Notes: a model not told the origin generated them from the letters alone. Counted from the first letter of the stretch, positions 44,544-55,199 are shown. The stretch: 64,000 nt of DNA from Halarcobacter mediterraneus (GCF_004116625.1 NZ_NXIE01000005.1:124001-188000), one strand, 5' to 3'. Numbers and translations: made by a program.

Positions 44544-45151
44544 AGCTCATGTAAATATTTTATTTTTTTGAAGTACTCTTTATAAAAAGGAAGAGTTACT
44601 TCATTAAAACTATCTTTATCAATAAATAAGTTTATATACCACTCAAAGTCTATTTTTTTATTTTTTAGAGCTTCAATTGATAATAAAGTATCATTAATAG
44701 ATCCTAGTTTAGAAGAAGTAATTAATTTTGCCTCTATATTAAAAAACTTAATTAAGTCAATAATAAAGAAATCTTTTTCTATAGGAACAAAAAGACCTCC
44801 TGCCCCTTCAATAATTAAAATATCACATAATTTTTCGAGTTCTTCTTTTTTTTCTAGTAAAAAGTTTAAATCAATATTTGAGCTTCTTTTCGCAACAAAA
44901 GGAGCTGCAGGAAGTTCAAATTGATAAGGAACAATATCATTTATTGTAACTTCAAAAGAAGGATTAAGTTCTTTTACAAGTTTTAACATTTTTGAACCAT
45001 CAATAGGTTTTTCTTTTACACCTGTTTCAATAGGTTTGAAGTAACCAACCTTTAATCCTTTTTTAGAATAGTACTTTAAAAACTGTTCACAGGCATAAGT
45101 TTTTCCAACATCTGTATTTGTTGCTGTAACAAAAATAGATTTTTGAGACAT
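44540..45151 (-). CDS. bioD: Dethiobiotin synthetase
   Basis: 203 residues. P-loop TATNTDVGKT (9-18), KPIETG and IEGAGGLFVP motifs are those of BioD, which carboxylates DAPA to dethiobiotin with ATP and CO2. No other biotin gene is next to it. Divergent from the GGDEF/EAL gene; convergent with and overlapping the MFS gene. Confidence 0.93.
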   Translation of the reverse strand: MSQKSIFVTATNTDVGKTYACEQFLKYYSKKGLKVGYFKPIETGVKEKPIDGSKMLKLVKELNPSFEVTINDIVPYQFELPAAPFVAKRSSNIDLNFLLEKKEELEKLCDILIIEGAGGLFVPIEKDFFIIDLIKFFNIEAKLITSSKLGSINDTLLSIEALKNKKIDFEWYINLFIDKDSFNEVTLPFYKEYFKKIKYLHEL

Positions 45152-45255
45152 TATTTACCTTTAATAATTTTTTTTGAATTTTATCTAAGTAAGATTAAAA
45201 ACTATATATTGTATATTTTTTAATCTCATTAACTTAATATTTATTTAGGAATTCT

Positions 45256-47484
45256 ATGTCTAAACTAAAAGAAGTCAACTTCTGGTTCATATATGCAGTA
45301 ATTAGTTTTTTAATTGTAATATCTGCACTTTTAATATTTTACTATGAATGGCTTATTAATAAAAATCAATATGCACAAAACATAATAAACTTTAATAAAA
45401 TAAGTGTTCAAAATAGTATTTCTTCTTTTAGAAGCCAAGAATCTATCTTAAAAATACTAGGAGAAAACTTATTAGAGTTAGATACACTTAATAAACCAGA
45501 AAATGGTAGAAAACTTATAGATGATATGAAAAAAGTGAATAAAGGATTAGTTGCTTTTGGTTTATCAAAATATAATGGAGATTTAGTACTAGTTTCAAAT
45601 ATGGAAAACAATAAAGCTCTTCCTAACCTACTTACTAATAAATATAGTAGAAGAAGTTTTGAAAAAGCAAGAGATAGTAAAAAAATGCTTTTAGGAAGAA
45701 CTTACTTCTTTAAAAAAATGAATAAATGGGTAATTCCTATAAGAATAGGAGTGCAACTAGAAGAAAAAGTAGCTGTAATGACAGCAGGAATAGAAATAAA
45801 TGGTGGTGATACAGTTTTAAATATTAAAGAATTACCTGAAAATATAACTTTACAATTAATTAGAGAAGATGGTTATTTACAATTTAAAAACCCAGTAAAA
45901 GAAAAACTTGAAGAAGTTTATTATAAAGAAGTTGATTCTTTTTTCTTTAAAGAAATAAATAAAATAAAACAGTATTCTTCTAAAGTTATTACAACAAATA
46001 TAGAAGGTAAAAAATCAATGCTTTCTATAATTTATATTCCAGAATATAAATTGTATTCTTTAGTCTCAATTCCTTATGAAGAAATGACTAAAGACTTTAA
46101 TAAAAAACTACTTATTTCAATGACATTATTGTTTTCATTACTTTTAGTACTTTATTTTTTATTTAATTATAGTATTAAAATTCAAACTAGAACAAGAAAT
46201 CAATTAGATTTTATTGCAAAGCATGACATTTTAACAGGAACATACAATAGGTATTCATTAAATGAAGAGATAAGGTCGAGAATAGAAAAAAAAGAAAATT
46301 TCTTTATATTTTTTCTAGACTTAGATAATTTTAAATATATAAATGACACTTATGGACATTTAATAGGAGATAAACTTTTAAAAGAAGTTGCAAAAAAATT
46401 AAAAGAAAAACTTTTTAGAAGAGATTTTATCTCAAGGAATGCAGGAGATGAATTTATAATTTTAGTGAATGAAAGAAATGATGAAACTGCACGCATGATT
46501 GCAAAGAAGATTCTAGATATTTTTACTAAAACAATAAAAGTAGATAATATTGAAGTCTTTACTGGTGCATGTATAGGTATTTCAAAATATACAAGTGATA
46601 GTAAAATAACAAGTTCAGGGTTGCTTAATCAAGCTGATATGGCATTACATAGAGCAAAAGAAGATAGAAACTCTTATGTAATGTTTTCAAGAGCTATTTA
46701 TGGAAATAGAAAAGAGATAGTTCAAATAGAAACTCATTTAAGACATGCAATTAATAAAAATGAACTATTTTTAATGTATCAGCCTAAAATAAATGCAAAA
46801 ACAAAAAAAATTGTTGGAGTAGAAGCTTTACTTAGATGGAATAGTGAAAAATTAGGTTTTATATCACCAGAGAAGTTTATAAAAGTGGCTGAAAAAAGTA
46901 GTATTATTAATGATATTGGAGAGTTTGTAATTAAAGAATCTCAAAAAGATATTTTGGATGTATGGAGGGAAACAAATAGTAAATTTGAATTATCAGTGAA
47001 TGTTTCTCCTCGACAATTATCGTCAATAAAAGAAATGAATAGATTTAAAAAAATAATACTTAATAGCAATTTCCCTAATGATAAATTTATAATAGAAATA
47101 ACTGAAAATATATTTGTGGGTGATGTAAAGAGAATAATTTTATTTTTAAATACAATTAAATCATACCATATAAGTATCTCTTTAGATGATTTTGGAACAG
47201 GTTATTCTTCTTTAAGTATCTTAAGTAAATTACCTATTAGTGAATTAAAAATTGATAAATCTTTTATTCATAATATGTTTTTAAATGAAGAGAATATGAA
47301 GTTAGTAAAATCTATTATTAATATAGGGAAAGATATTAATTTAAAAGTAGTGGCAGAAGGGCTTGAGGAACAAAAAGAGTTAGATTTACTTCAAAGTTTT
47401 GGATGTGATATTTATCAAGGATATTACTTTAGTAAGCCATTGAGTAAAGAAGAATTGATTTCTTATATAAAAACAAGACATTAA
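45256..47484 (+). CDS. Membrane-bound GGDEF-EAL cyclic-di-GMP enzyme with Cache-like sensor
   Basis: 742 residues: a membrane helix (about 10-30), a periplasmic sensor (about 35-280, dCache-like), a second helix (about 285-304), then GGDEF (about 315-480) and EAL (about 485-740). The signature is AGDEF (396-400), an acceptable variant; the RxxD inhibitory site is missing its Arg (FRRD at 387-390). The EAL part keeps EALLR (523-527), the NVSPRQ, EITEN, DDFGTGYSS and AEGLEE elements and QGYYFSKP, so phosphodiesterase activity is likely; whether the cyclase half works is unknown. Near the flagellar cluster it may tune motility. Confidence 0.9.
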   Translation: MSKLKEVNFWFIYAVISFLIVISALLIFYYEWLINKNQYAQNIINFNKISVQNSISSFRSQESILKILGENLLELDTLNKPENGRKLIDDMKKVNKGLVAFGLSKYNGDLVLVSNMENNKALPNLLTNKYSRRSFEKARDSKKMLLGRTYFFKKMNKWVIPIRIGVQLEEKVAVMTAGIEINGGDTVLNIKELPENITLQLIREDGYLQFKNPVKEKLEEVYYKEVDSFFFKEINKIKQYSSKVITTNIEGKKSMLSIIYIPEYKLYSLVSIPYEEMTKDFNKKLLISMTLLFSLLLVLYFLFNYSIKIQTRTRNQLDFIAKHDILTGTYNRYSLNEEIRSRIEKKENFFIFFLDLDNFKYINDTYGHLIGDKLLKEVAKKLKEKLFRRDFISRNAGDEFIILVNERNDETARMIAKKILDIFTKTIKVDNIEVFTGACIGISKYTSDSKITSSGLLNQADMALHRAKEDRNSYVMFSRAIYGNRKEIVQIETHLRHAINKNELFLMYQPKINAKTKKIVGVEALLRWNSEKLGFISPEKFIKVAEKSSIINDIGEFVIKESQKDILDVWRETNSKFELSVNVSPRQLSSIKEMNRFKKIILNSNFPNDKFIIEITENIFVGDVKRIILFLNTIKSYHISISLDDFGTGYSSLSILSKLPISELKIDKSFIHNMFLNEENMKLVKSIINIGKDINLKVVAEGLEEQKELDLLQSFGCDIYQGYYFSKPLSKEELISYIKTRH

Positions 47485-47541
47485 AAAATCTTTAAAAAAA
47501 ATCTTTGAATAATTGTTTTACTAAGATAATGGCTTTTTTGT

Positions 47542-47573
47542 TATAATATAATAAATAAATAAAATTATAAAGG
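47542..47573 (+). promoter_or_regulatory. Promoter and ribosome site of clpS-clpA
   Basis: TATAAT at 47542-47547 lies about 35 bases before the start, and AAAGG at 47569-47573 is eight bases before the GTG at 47582. This spacing decides between two in-frame GTG starts. Confidence 0.5.
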
Positions 47574-47581
47574 CTGTGTTT

Positions 47582-47881
47582 GTGGCAAATGAATTGGAAA
47601 TTGAATTAGATAATAGTTTAGAAGTTTCAGAACCTAAAAAATATAAAGTGATTTTATTAAATGATGATTTCTCAACAATGGATTTTGTAATAGAGATATT
47701 AACTAAAATTTTTAGAAAAACTATAGATGAAGCAACACAAATTATGCTTAATATTCATAATAATGGAAGAGATGTTTGTGGTATCTATACTCATGAAATT
47801 GCTTCAACTAAAGTTGCTCAAGTTAAAACACTTGCACGAGAAAAGGGTTTCCCTTTAAAAGCAATTATGGAAGAAGAATAA
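47582..47881 (+). CDS. clpS: ATP-dependent protease adaptor ClpS
   Basis: About 99 residues (GTG start; a GTG at 47576 adds two). The KVILLNDDFSTMDFVIEIL segment and HNNGRDVCGIYTHEIA are ClpS hallmarks: the NDD strand and the pocket that holds N-terminal Leu/Phe/Tyr/Trp of N-degron substrates. It delivers them to ClpA, encoded three bases downstream. Confidence 0.95.
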   Translation: MANELEIELDNSLEVSEPKKYKVILLNDDFSTMDFVIEILTKIFRKTIDEATQIMLNIHNNGRDVCGIYTHEIASTKVAQVKTLAREKGFPLKAIMEEE

Positions 47882-47882
47882 A

Positions 47883-50129
47883 ATGATTAGTAAAGAATTA
47901 AGAAATATTTTTGCACAAGCTGTAAATTATGCTAAAAAAAGTAGACATGAGTATTTAACTACAGAACATGTTTTTTTAATGCTTTTACATGATGAGGTTA
48001 TAGAAAACCTTTTTTTAGATTTAGGTTTAGAACAAAATAAAATTTTCAATGAAGTAAAAAAATATATTGAAGAAAATACACCAGTATTTCCTGAAAATAT
48101 AGAAGATGAACCTATTGAAACTTTAACTTTAACTTCTACTATAGAAAATATGGTTGCCCATACCCAAACAAGTGGAAGAGCAAATGCTAGTGTTGAAGAT
48201 ATGTTTGTTGCAATTTTAAGAAATGAAAAATCTTATGCAACATATCTTTTAAAAACAGCAGGAGTTGAAAGAGTAGATATATTAGAAGAAATCTCTCATA
48301 AAGATAATGAAATAGAAGATATTGAAGAAATAAGAGATGATAGTGAAGAAAATAAAGTTTTAGAAAAAAATTCAACAGAATTGGTAGCTTTGGCAAAAAA
48401 AGGTGAAATTGACCCTGTAATAGGAAGAACTACAGAAATAAATAGAGTAATTCAGATTTTAAGTAGAAGAAAGAAAAATAATCCTATTTTAGTTGGAGAA
48501 CCTGGAGTAGGGAAGACGGCAATTGCAGAAGGCTTAGCTTTAGAAATTGCTAATAAAAGAGTACCTTCTTTTCTAGAAAATTCAAAAATATACTCTCTTG
48601 ATATGGGTTCTATGCTTGCAGGAACAAAATACAGAGGAGATTTTGAGAAAAAATTAAAAGGTCTTTTAAAAGAGATTGTAAAAGTACCAAATTCAATTTT
48701 ATTTATTGATGAAATTCATACAATTGTTGGAGCAGGAAGTGTAGGTGGGGGAGCAATGGATGCTTCAAATATTTTGAAACCTATGCTTTCAAACGGTAAA
48801 TTAAAATGTATTGGTGCTACAACTTTTACAGAGTTTAGAAATGATTTTTCAAAAGACAAAGCATTAAGTAGAAGATTTGCTAAAGTAGATATAGATGAAC
48901 CAACTACAGATGATGCTGTAACCATACTAGAAGGTTTAAAATCTAAATATGAAGAGTTTCATGGAGTATCATATAATAAAAATTCTATTGAAACAGCAGT
49001 AGAGTTAAGTAAAAAATATATTACAGATAGATTCTTACCAGATAGTGCAATTGATGTTATTGATGAAGTTGGTGCTAGTAAAAAAATTGAGTATACAACT
49101 TTAAACAAAAAAAATATAAGAATTACTCAAAAAGATGTAGAGGATACAATTGCTAGAATGGCACATATTCCATCTAAATCAACTTCTAAGTCAGATGTTA
49201 CGCTATTAAGAAGTTTAGAAAAAAATATGCAAAAAAGAGTTTTTGGTCAAGATAATGCAATATCTACAATAGTTCAATCAATTAAACGAAACAAAGCAGG
49301 TTTAGGACTGGATAAAAAACCAATAGGTAGTTTCTTATTTACAGGACCAACAGGAGTAGGGAAAACGGAAGTTGCAAGAGAATTATCTTCTCAATTGGGG
49401 ATTCATTTTGAAAGATTTGACATGAGTGAATATATGGAAGCCCATACTATTTCAAGATTAATTGGGGCACCAGCAGGATATGTAGGTTTTGAGAATGGAG
49501 GATTATTAACAGAAGCAGTTAGAAAACATCCTCATAGTGTCTTATTACTTGACGAAATTGAAAAAGCCCATCCTGATTTAATGTCAATACTGCTTCAAGT
49601 TATGGATAATGCTCAATTAACTGATAATAGTGGAAATAAAGCAGATTTTCAAAATATTATTTTAATAATGACTTCAAATTTAGGTGCAACAGAAGCCAGT
49701 GTTATGGGGTTTGCAAAAGATACTTCATTAAATGAAAATAAGGCAATCAATAAATTCTTTGCTCCTGAGTTTAGAAATAGACTAGATGCAGTAGTAAGTT
49801 TTGAAGCATTAAGTGAAGAAATAGTATCTAAAGTTGCAGGAAAATTTATTCAAGATTTAGAAAAACAATTAGAAGATAAAAAAATTAAAATTTCAATTAC
49901 TATAAAAGCAAAAAAACAACTTGCTAAACTTGGATATGATAAGTCTATGGGTGCAAGACCACTTACTAGAGTTATTTCTGAAAAAATTAAAAATGTACTT
50001 ACAGATGAAATCTTATTTGGAAGATTAAAAAAAGGTGGGGAAGTTAAGATTGATTATGAGAAAGAAGAATTTACTTTTTCTTATAAACCATTAGCAAGTA
50101 CAAATAATTCTAAAAAAAATAAAATTTAA
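47883..50129 (+). CDS. clpA: ATP-dependent Clp protease ATP-binding subunit ClpA
   Basis: 748 residues. N domain that binds ClpS (1-145), two AAA+ modules with Walker A GEPGVGKT (205-212) and GPTGVGKT, LDEIEKAH Walker B, and a VMGF tripeptide loop in the second module for docking on ClpP. ClpP is elsewhere. Unfolds N-degron and other substrates. In Campylobacter aat follows clpA; here a cytochrome gene follows and bpt is 6 kb away. Confidence 0.96.
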   Translation: MISKELRNIFAQAVNYAKKSRHEYLTTEHVFLMLLHDEVIENLFLDLGLEQNKIFNEVKKYIEENTPVFPENIEDEPIETLTLTSTIENMVAHTQTSGRANASVEDMFVAILRNEKSYATYLLKTAGVERVDILEEISHKDNEIEDIEEIRDDSEENKVLEKNSTELVALAKKGEIDPVIGRTTEINRVIQILSRRKKNNPILVGEPGVGKTAIAEGLALEIANKRVPSFLENSKIYSLDMGSMLAGTKYRGDFEKKLKGLLKEIVKVPNSILFIDEIHTIVGAGSVGGGAMDASNILKPMLSNGKLKCIGATTFTEFRNDFSKDKALSRRFAKVDIDEPTTDDAVTILEGLKSKYEEFHGVSYNKNSIETAVELSKKYITDRFLPDSAIDVIDEVGASKKIEYTTLNKKNIRITQKDVEDTIARMAHIPSKSTSKSDVTLLRSLEKNMQKRVFGQDNAISTIVQSIKRNKAGLGLDKKPIGSFLFTGPTGVGKTEVARELSSQLGIHFERFDMSEYMEAHTISRLIGAPAGYVGFENGGLLTEAVRKHPHSVLLLDEIEKAHPDLMSILLQVMDNAQLTDNSGNKADFQNIILIMTSNLGATEASVMGFAKDTSLNENKAINKFFAPEFRNRLDAVVSFEALSEEIVSKVAGKFIQDLEKQLEDKKIKISITIKAKKQLAKLGYDKSMGARPLTRVISEKIKNVLTDEILFGRLKKGGEVKIDYEKEEFTFSYKPLASTNNSKKNKI

Positions 50130-50144
50130 AAGAGGGTGGAGATT

Positions 50145-50792
50145 ATGAAAATAGTATTAGGTTCTATAATTACAGTTTTAGTATTTACAGGCTGTATGAA
50201 CTCAGAACAAGATGAGTCTAAATCTGTTCAAGAAAATAAGCAGGAGATTGTTTCAAAAGTTGAAAATACAAAAGAATCTGAAACGGGATTGATTGAACAA
50301 GTTAAAGACTCAACTTCAAAAATTACTCAAGCTGTTAAAGAAGCAAGTAAAGATGTAGCTGGAAAAGTTTCTGAAGAATCTAAAGTACTTGCAGAAAAAG
50401 GAAGTGCTGCAGTAAAAGATGTTGAGCAAAAAGCTCAAATTGTAGCAAAAGAATTGACTGAAGAAATAGTGAAAAAAACAAAAGAGACAAAAGAAAATAT
50501 TGAAAGTAGTATTGAAAAGATTGTTGAGACAAAAAAACAAAATACAAGTTCAATAGACCCAAAGTCTTTATATATAAAATGTGCAGGTTGTCATGGTCAA
50601 AATGGTCAATTACAAGCATTAGGAAAGTCTCAAGTTATAAAAGGCTGGGATAAACAAAAAATTAAAGATGCTTTAATTGGTTATAAGAACGGAACCTATG
50701 GTGCAGCAATGAAAGGTGTGATGATTGCACAAATGACATCTTTAAATGATGAGGAAATTGATGCTCTATCTGAATACATAGCTTCTTTTTAA
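50145..50792 (+). CDS. Lipoprotein monohaem cytochrome c with helical linker
   Basis: 215 residues from the ATG at 50145 (GGTGGAG five bases ahead; a GTG at 50136 is a less likely start). Lipobox VFTGC (Cys17) suggests a membrane-anchored lipoprotein. Residues about 40-130 form a charged, low-complexity amphipathic helix region resembling LEA-type repeats, then a c-type haem domain with CAGCH (146-150) and a Met-rich end (MKGVMIAQM) that offers an axial Met. Electron carrier of the c553 type is inferred. It follows clpA by 15 bases. Confidence 0.78.
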   Translation: MKIVLGSIITVLVFTGCMNSEQDESKSVQENKQEIVSKVENTKESETGLIEQVKDSTSKITQAVKEASKDVAGKVSEESKVLAEKGSAAVKDVEQKAQIVAKELTEEIVKKTKETKENIESSIEKIVETKKQNTSSIDPKSLYIKCAGCHGQNGQLQALGKSQVIKGWDKQKIKDALIGYKNGTYGAAMKGVMIAQMTSLNDEEIDALSEYIASF

Positions 50793-50799
50793 AAATAGT

Positions 50800-52158
50800 T
50801 TAATTTGGCCATTGTCTATGGTGCATATCAATAACAAATTTATGTTTATGGGTGAACTCTTTATGCCAATGTCCATTTTCTTCTTTTATGGTTTTTCCTT
50901 CTCCATGATGCTTACTTTCTTCATTTTCATGGTAATGGAAAAACTCTTTATGTGTATGTTTTAGTTCTAGTTTATCAGGATTTGGGTAAATCTTATAAGC
51001 GATAATAGTACTACTAACACAAAGAAATGAAAATAAAATAAAAGTTGTACTAAGACCATATGTAACACCCATATAACCACTTAATGGATAAGCTATCATC
51101 CAACATAAATGTGATAAAGAAAAGTTTGCTGTAAAATAGTTAGTTGAATCTTCTTCTTTGCAAGAAATTCTAACTAAAAAACCAGCAGGTACTTGAATAA
51201 GACTTAGTCCTACACCTAAGAAAAACCATAATAATAAAAAAAGAATAGTGTTTGGATTTAAAGAACTAAAAAGTAAACCTAATGATAAAATAAAGCTACC
51301 TAGAAAAATAACTTTTCTTATTTCAAGTTTATTTAGTAATTTAGGAAGAAATAAAGCAACAATCATTGAACCAAGTCCAGCTGATGCCATGGCAATTGCT
51401 GTAAAATTTTTATCTTTATTTAAATATTCAGTTACATAAATGACTGTATTAGTAATCATCATCGAACTAGCTAAAGCGACACTTATATAAAGAAAAAATA
51501 GAGCTTTTAATCTAGGAGTTTTTAAGTAAGAGGAAACCCCAAAAGTGACTTTTTCAATAAAAGAAAAAGAAGATACCTCTTCTTGTTTATTTTTGACATA
51601 TGTAAAATAAATGATTACAGCAGAAGTAAGAAAGGTAATTGCATTTAAAATAAATAACTCATTAAAGCTAATAAAACTTAAAAATAAAGCAGCTAAAGTA
51701 GGACTTAATAATTGTTCTAAATCATATGCTAACCTTGAATATGAAAGAGCCTTTTTATAACTTTCTTCATTTTTAATAATATCGGAAATAGTAGCTTGAA
51801 AAATAGGAGTAAATCCTGCAGAACATAAATTTATCAAAAATAAAAGTAAGTATATCTCCCAAATTTCAGTAATAAAAGGAAAATAAATAATAGTGAAAGC
51901 TCTTAATAAATCTAAAGATATTAACCAGGTTTTTCTTGGAATTTTTTTTGATATAGTTGTTATAATAGGGGAAAAGAATACATAAGCTAGCATTTTTAAA
52001 GCAAAAGCAATACCTAAAACTAGTCCTGCATTTTCTTTTGCTAAGTCCCAAGCAAGTAAAGCTAATGCAATACTTGTAATCCCTGTTCCTATTAAAGATA
52101 TAACTTGCGCAGTAAATAGCTTTTTAAAGGTTTTGTTTTTTAAAGGAGATTTTATCAT
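50800..52158 (-). CDS. MFS transporter with histidine-rich C-terminal tail
   Basis: 452 residues. Twelve hydrophobic segments of the MFS type (enterobactin-exporter-like loops such as LGLVLSSLNPNT-type), then a tail with 12 His in the last 53 residues (HTH, HYH, HH, HWH, HKH, HH clusters). The tail suggests Zn/Ni/Cu binding, as in some metal transporters, but the MFS core gives no substrate. The upstream permease gene overlaps it by four bases; convergent with the cytochrome gene. Confidence 0.75.
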   Translation of the reverse strand: MIKSPLKNKTFKKLFTAQVISLIGTGITSIALALLAWDLAKENAGLVLGIAFALKMLAYVFFSPIITTISKKIPRKTWLISLDLLRAFTIIYFPFITEIWEIYLLLFLINLCSAGFTPIFQATISDIIKNEESYKKALSYSRLAYDLEQLLSPTLAALFLSFISFNELFILNAITFLTSAVIIYFTYVKNKQEEVSSFSFIEKVTFGVSSYLKTPRLKALFFLYISVALASSMMITNTVIYVTEYLNKDKNFTAIAMASAGLGSMIVALFLPKLLNKLEIRKVIFLGSFILSLGLLFSSLNPNTILFLLLWFFLGVGLSLIQVPAGFLVRISCKEEDSTNYFTANFSLSHLCWMIAYPLSGYMGVTYGLSTTFILFSFLCVSSTIIAYKIYPNPDKLELKHTHKEFFHYHENEESKHHGEGKTIKEENGHWHKEFTHKHKFVIDMHHRQWPN

Positions 52159-53219
52159 TTTCTTTGATCAATACTCTTTTCAATACTGTAAAAGTCATTA
52201 GTAAATTTGTTTAATAATTGTAGCAATGAAATAAAAAATGTAACCATTGCAGGACCTATAATCATACCCCAAAAACCAAAAGTTGAAAGCCCAGCAACTA
52301 TCGCAAAAAATATCAATAATTCATTTACTTCACTAGGTGTTTTTACAACTTTTTGATTTATATATTTTATAATGATAGGTTTAATAAATGTATCTGCAAT
52401 TATTGAAATTACAATAATAGAATAAGCTATTATCGCAAGAGCATTGGTAGTACTTCCTGCAAAAATCTCATAAATTGCAACAGGAAGCCACATAATAAGT
52501 CCACCTACAACTGGAACCAAAGAAGCAAAACCATAAAGAACCCCTAGTAAAATACCATCATATCCAAAAAAACCAATAAAGACTCCAAAAAGAAAACCTT
52601 CAAGAACTGCAGTTGCTAAAATAGAATAAAGAACTACACTCATAACATTTGAAGATTCATAAAATAAAGTATTTGAATCTTCTCTTTTTAGTGGTAATGC
52701 TTCTTTAAAATAGTGAGATAAATTAGTACTATAAAAGTTAAAAAAGAAATAAAATATTAAAATCATAATCATATCAATAATAAACTTTGCAGAATTTTTA
52801 CCTAAAAAAGCTCCTATAGATATAAGGTTTTGAATGAACTCTTTTATATCTATTTTTTCAAGAAGTTTATTTAATTGGTCTTTTATAAATAGAAAATCAT
52901 TTGGCATATTCGTAACCCAATGATCTATTGTATTATAAATTTCTAATAAAGCTTTTTGATCAATTTTATTAATTAATGTAGCAAAAGAGAAAATACAATA
53001 TAAAACAGGAATAAAAAATATTGCAGTTAATAAAACCGTCATTAATAAAGATGAAATAAATTGATTAGGAATTTGCCTTTTGAAATATATATTTAAAGAG
53101 TTTGTTGCAACAGCTAATAGTAAAGCCACAATCATTGGTTTTAAAAAAGGGCTAAATAATTGTAACATAAAGAATAATGTTACAACTGTTAAAGCTATTA
53201 CAAAATATTGAGGTTTCAA
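52155..53219 (-). CDS. AI-2E family permease (YdiK/PerM type)
   Basis: 354 residues, about seven to eight membrane helices. The segments [28 protein letters not shown] and [15 protein letters not shown] fit the AI-2E (UPF0118) family: known members export AI-2 or act as sodium/proton antiporters; the substrate here is unknown. Overlaps ruvB and the MFS gene by four bases on each side, so a tight panB-ruvB-permease-MFS operon is likely. Confidence 0.85.
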   Translation of the reverse strand: MKPQYFVIALTVVTLFFMLQLFSPFLKPMIVALLLAVATNSLNIYFKRQIPNQFISSLLMTVLLTAIFFIPVLYCIFSFATLINKIDQKALLEIYNTIDHWVTNMPNDFLFIKDQLNKLLEKIDIKEFIQNLISIGAFLGKNSAKFIIDMIMILIFYFFFNFYSTNLSHYFKEALPLKREDSNTLFYESSNVMSVVLYSILATAVLEGFLFGVFIGFFGYDGILLGVLYGFASLVPVVGGLIMWLPVAIYEIFAGSTTNALAIIAYSIIVISIIADTFIKPIIIKYINQKVVKTPSEVNELLIFFAIVAGLSTFGFWGMIIGPAMVTFFISLLQLLNKFTNDFYSIEKSIDQRK

Positions 53220-54235
53220 AATAATGTACCTTCACTATCTTTATCTGGATAAGATAATCTAAACAACTCATATGTTTTTACACTTGCAACTCTTCCTCTA
53301 GCTGTTCTTTCAATAAATCCATTTGCTAATAAATAAGGTTCAATTGCATCTTCGATTGTTCCTTCATCTTCACTTAATGCTGCAGCAATAGTAGAAAGTC
53401 CCATAGGTTTACCTTTATTTGAAACTAGAAGTTCTAATAAATTAATATCCATTTCATCGAAACCTGAGTCATTAACACCTAGCTCATCAAGAGCATATTT
53501 ACATCTTTCAATTTTAATTGTATCTTCATTTTCAACTTCAGCAAAGTCTCTAACTCTTCTTAAAAGTCTTAATGCAACCCTTGGTGTTCCTCTACTTCTT
53601 TTTGAAACTTCTAAAGCAGCATTATCTTCACAATATTTATCTAGTTTTAATGATGCTTTTTGAATAATTTTAGCTAGCTCTTCAAAAGTATAAAATTGCA
53701 TTCTAAAATGCATACCAAATCTTTCTCTAAGAGGGTTAGAAAGCATTCCCGCTCTTGTTGTTGCTCCAATAAGAGTAAATCTTGGTAAATCAACTTTTAC
53801 TGTTTGTGCAGCTGGTCCAGAACCAATAATAATGTCTAACCTATAGTCTTCCATAGCTGGATAAAGTATCTCTTCTACTGCAGGACTTAGCCTATGAATC
53901 TCGTCAATAAATAAGATATCTCCCTCATCAAGGTTTGTTAAAATTGCAGCTAAGTCTCCACTTTTCTCAATCATAGGACCTGCTGTAACTTTTATATTTG
54001 AATTCATTTCATTAGAAATTAAGTAAGATAAAGTAGTTTTCCCAAGTCCTGGAGGGCCATAAAATAAAATATGGTCTAAAGCTTCTGCTCTTTTTTTACT
54101 AGCTTCTATAAATACTTTTAAATTTTTCTTTATTTTTTCTTGTCCAATATAATCATCCCAAGAAGAAGGTCTAAGATTTACTTCTGCATTGTCTTCTTCA
54201 AATGATACTTGTTCTACTTCAACAACTCTTTCCAC
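53216..54235 (-). CDS. ruvB: Holliday junction branch migration ATPase RuvB
   Basis: 339 residues of the AAA+ RuvB family: [16 protein letters not shown], Walker A GPPGLGKT, Walker B DEIHRL and [18 protein letters not shown], plus the C-terminal winged helix ending [16 protein letters not shown]. Drives branch migration with RuvA (gene elsewhere). Confidence 0.97.
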   Translation of the reverse strand: MERVVEVEQVSFEEDNAEVNLRPSSWDDYIGQEKIKKNLKVFIEASKKRAEALDHILFYGPPGLGKTTLSYLISNEMNSNIKVTAGPMIEKSGDLAAILTNLDEGDILFIDEIHRLSPAVEEILYPAMEDYRLDIIIGSGPAAQTVKVDLPRFTLIGATTRAGMLSNPLRERFGMHFRMQFYTFEELAKIIQKASLKLDKYCEDNAALEVSKRSRGTPRVALRLLRRVRDFAEVENEDTIKIERCKYALDELGVNDSGFDEMDINLLELLVSNKGKPMGLSTIAAALSEDEGTIEDAIEPYLLANGFIERTARGRVASVKTYELFRLSYPDKDSEGTLF

Positions 54236-54237
54236 TT

Positions 54238-55047
54238 TTAATACTCTTCTTCTTTTCCTGGAAATGTTTTATTTTGAACATCATTTCTATATTGATTTAC
54301 AGATTCTTTTATAAGTTCTGCTCCATTTAAATAGTGTCTTACAAATTTAGGTTTAAATTCTTCAAAGAAACCTAGCATATCAGACCAAACTAAAACTTGA
54401 CCATCTGTATCACTACCTGCCCCTATACCAATTGTTGGAATATTTATTGCTTCGGTAATCTTTTTTGCAGCTTCACTCATTACACCCTCTATTACAAGAC
54501 AAAAAGCTCCTGCTTCTTCAATTGCTTTTGCATCAGAAATTAATTGTTGAACATCTTCTTTAGTTTTCCCTCTTACTTTATAGCCACCTTCACTTCTAAC
54601 ATATTGGGGCATTAGTCCAATGTGACCCATTACTGCAACTGAGTTTAAAGTTAAATGCTTAACTATATGAGCTCTATTTTCTCCACCTTCAACTTTTACA
54701 GCAGCAGCATTTGTTTCTTGATAGATTTTTACTGCATTCTTTAAGGCTTGGGTTTCATTATTGTAAGTACCAAAAGGCATATCCATTACAACAAATGAAT
54801 TTTTAGCTCCTTTACAAACAGCTTTTGTATGATAAATCATTTGCTCAAGTGTTGCACTTAAAGTATCATTTTCTCCTGCAAAACTCATATTAAGACTATC
54901 ACCAACTAAAATAATATCTGCAATCTCTTCAAAGAGCTTTGCAAATAATGCATCATATGCAGTAATAACAGTTAGCTTTTTATTGTTTTTAGCTTTTTTT
55001 ATTTTTGTAATATTCATTTTTTCATAATCATTTTTTATAATACTCAT
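54238..55047 (-). CDS. panB: Ketopantoate hydroxymethyltransferase
   Basis: 269 residues. [26 protein letters not shown] and MPFGTYN, and [20 protein letters not shown] are PanB signatures. Catalyses the first step of pantothenate synthesis from alpha-ketoisovalerate and methylene-THF. Two bases ahead of ruvB, first gene of the leftward operon; divergent from trpA. Confidence 0.96.
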   Translation of the reverse strand: MSIIKNDYEKMNITKIKKAKNNKKLTVITAYDALFAKLFEEIADIILVGDSLNMSFAGENDTLSATLEQMIYHTKAVCKGAKNSFVVMDMPFGTYNNETQALKNAVKIYQETNAAAVKVEGGENRAHIVKHLTLNSVAVMGHIGLMPQYVRSEGGYKVRGKTKEDVQQLISDAKAIEEAGAFCLVIEGVMSEAAKKITEAINIPTIGIGAGSDTDGQVLVWSDMLGFFEEFKPKFVRHYLNGAELIKESVNQYRNDVQNKTFPGKEEEY

Positions 55048-55199
55048 AGAAATTCCTATTTTATATAGTTTATAATATATAAAAATTATTGTATCAAAAC
55101 TATCCTTTTTATTGTTCTTCTTTTAAAAATAAAAATCACTCATACTTATACAAGATGATTTTTGTTAAAATGAGTTCAAATATATTATAGGATTTAATT

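Noticed and set aside
55048-55199. A trp leader peptide or attenuator before trpA
   Set aside because: No short reading frame with Trp codons and no terminator-like stem were seen in the 152-base gap.
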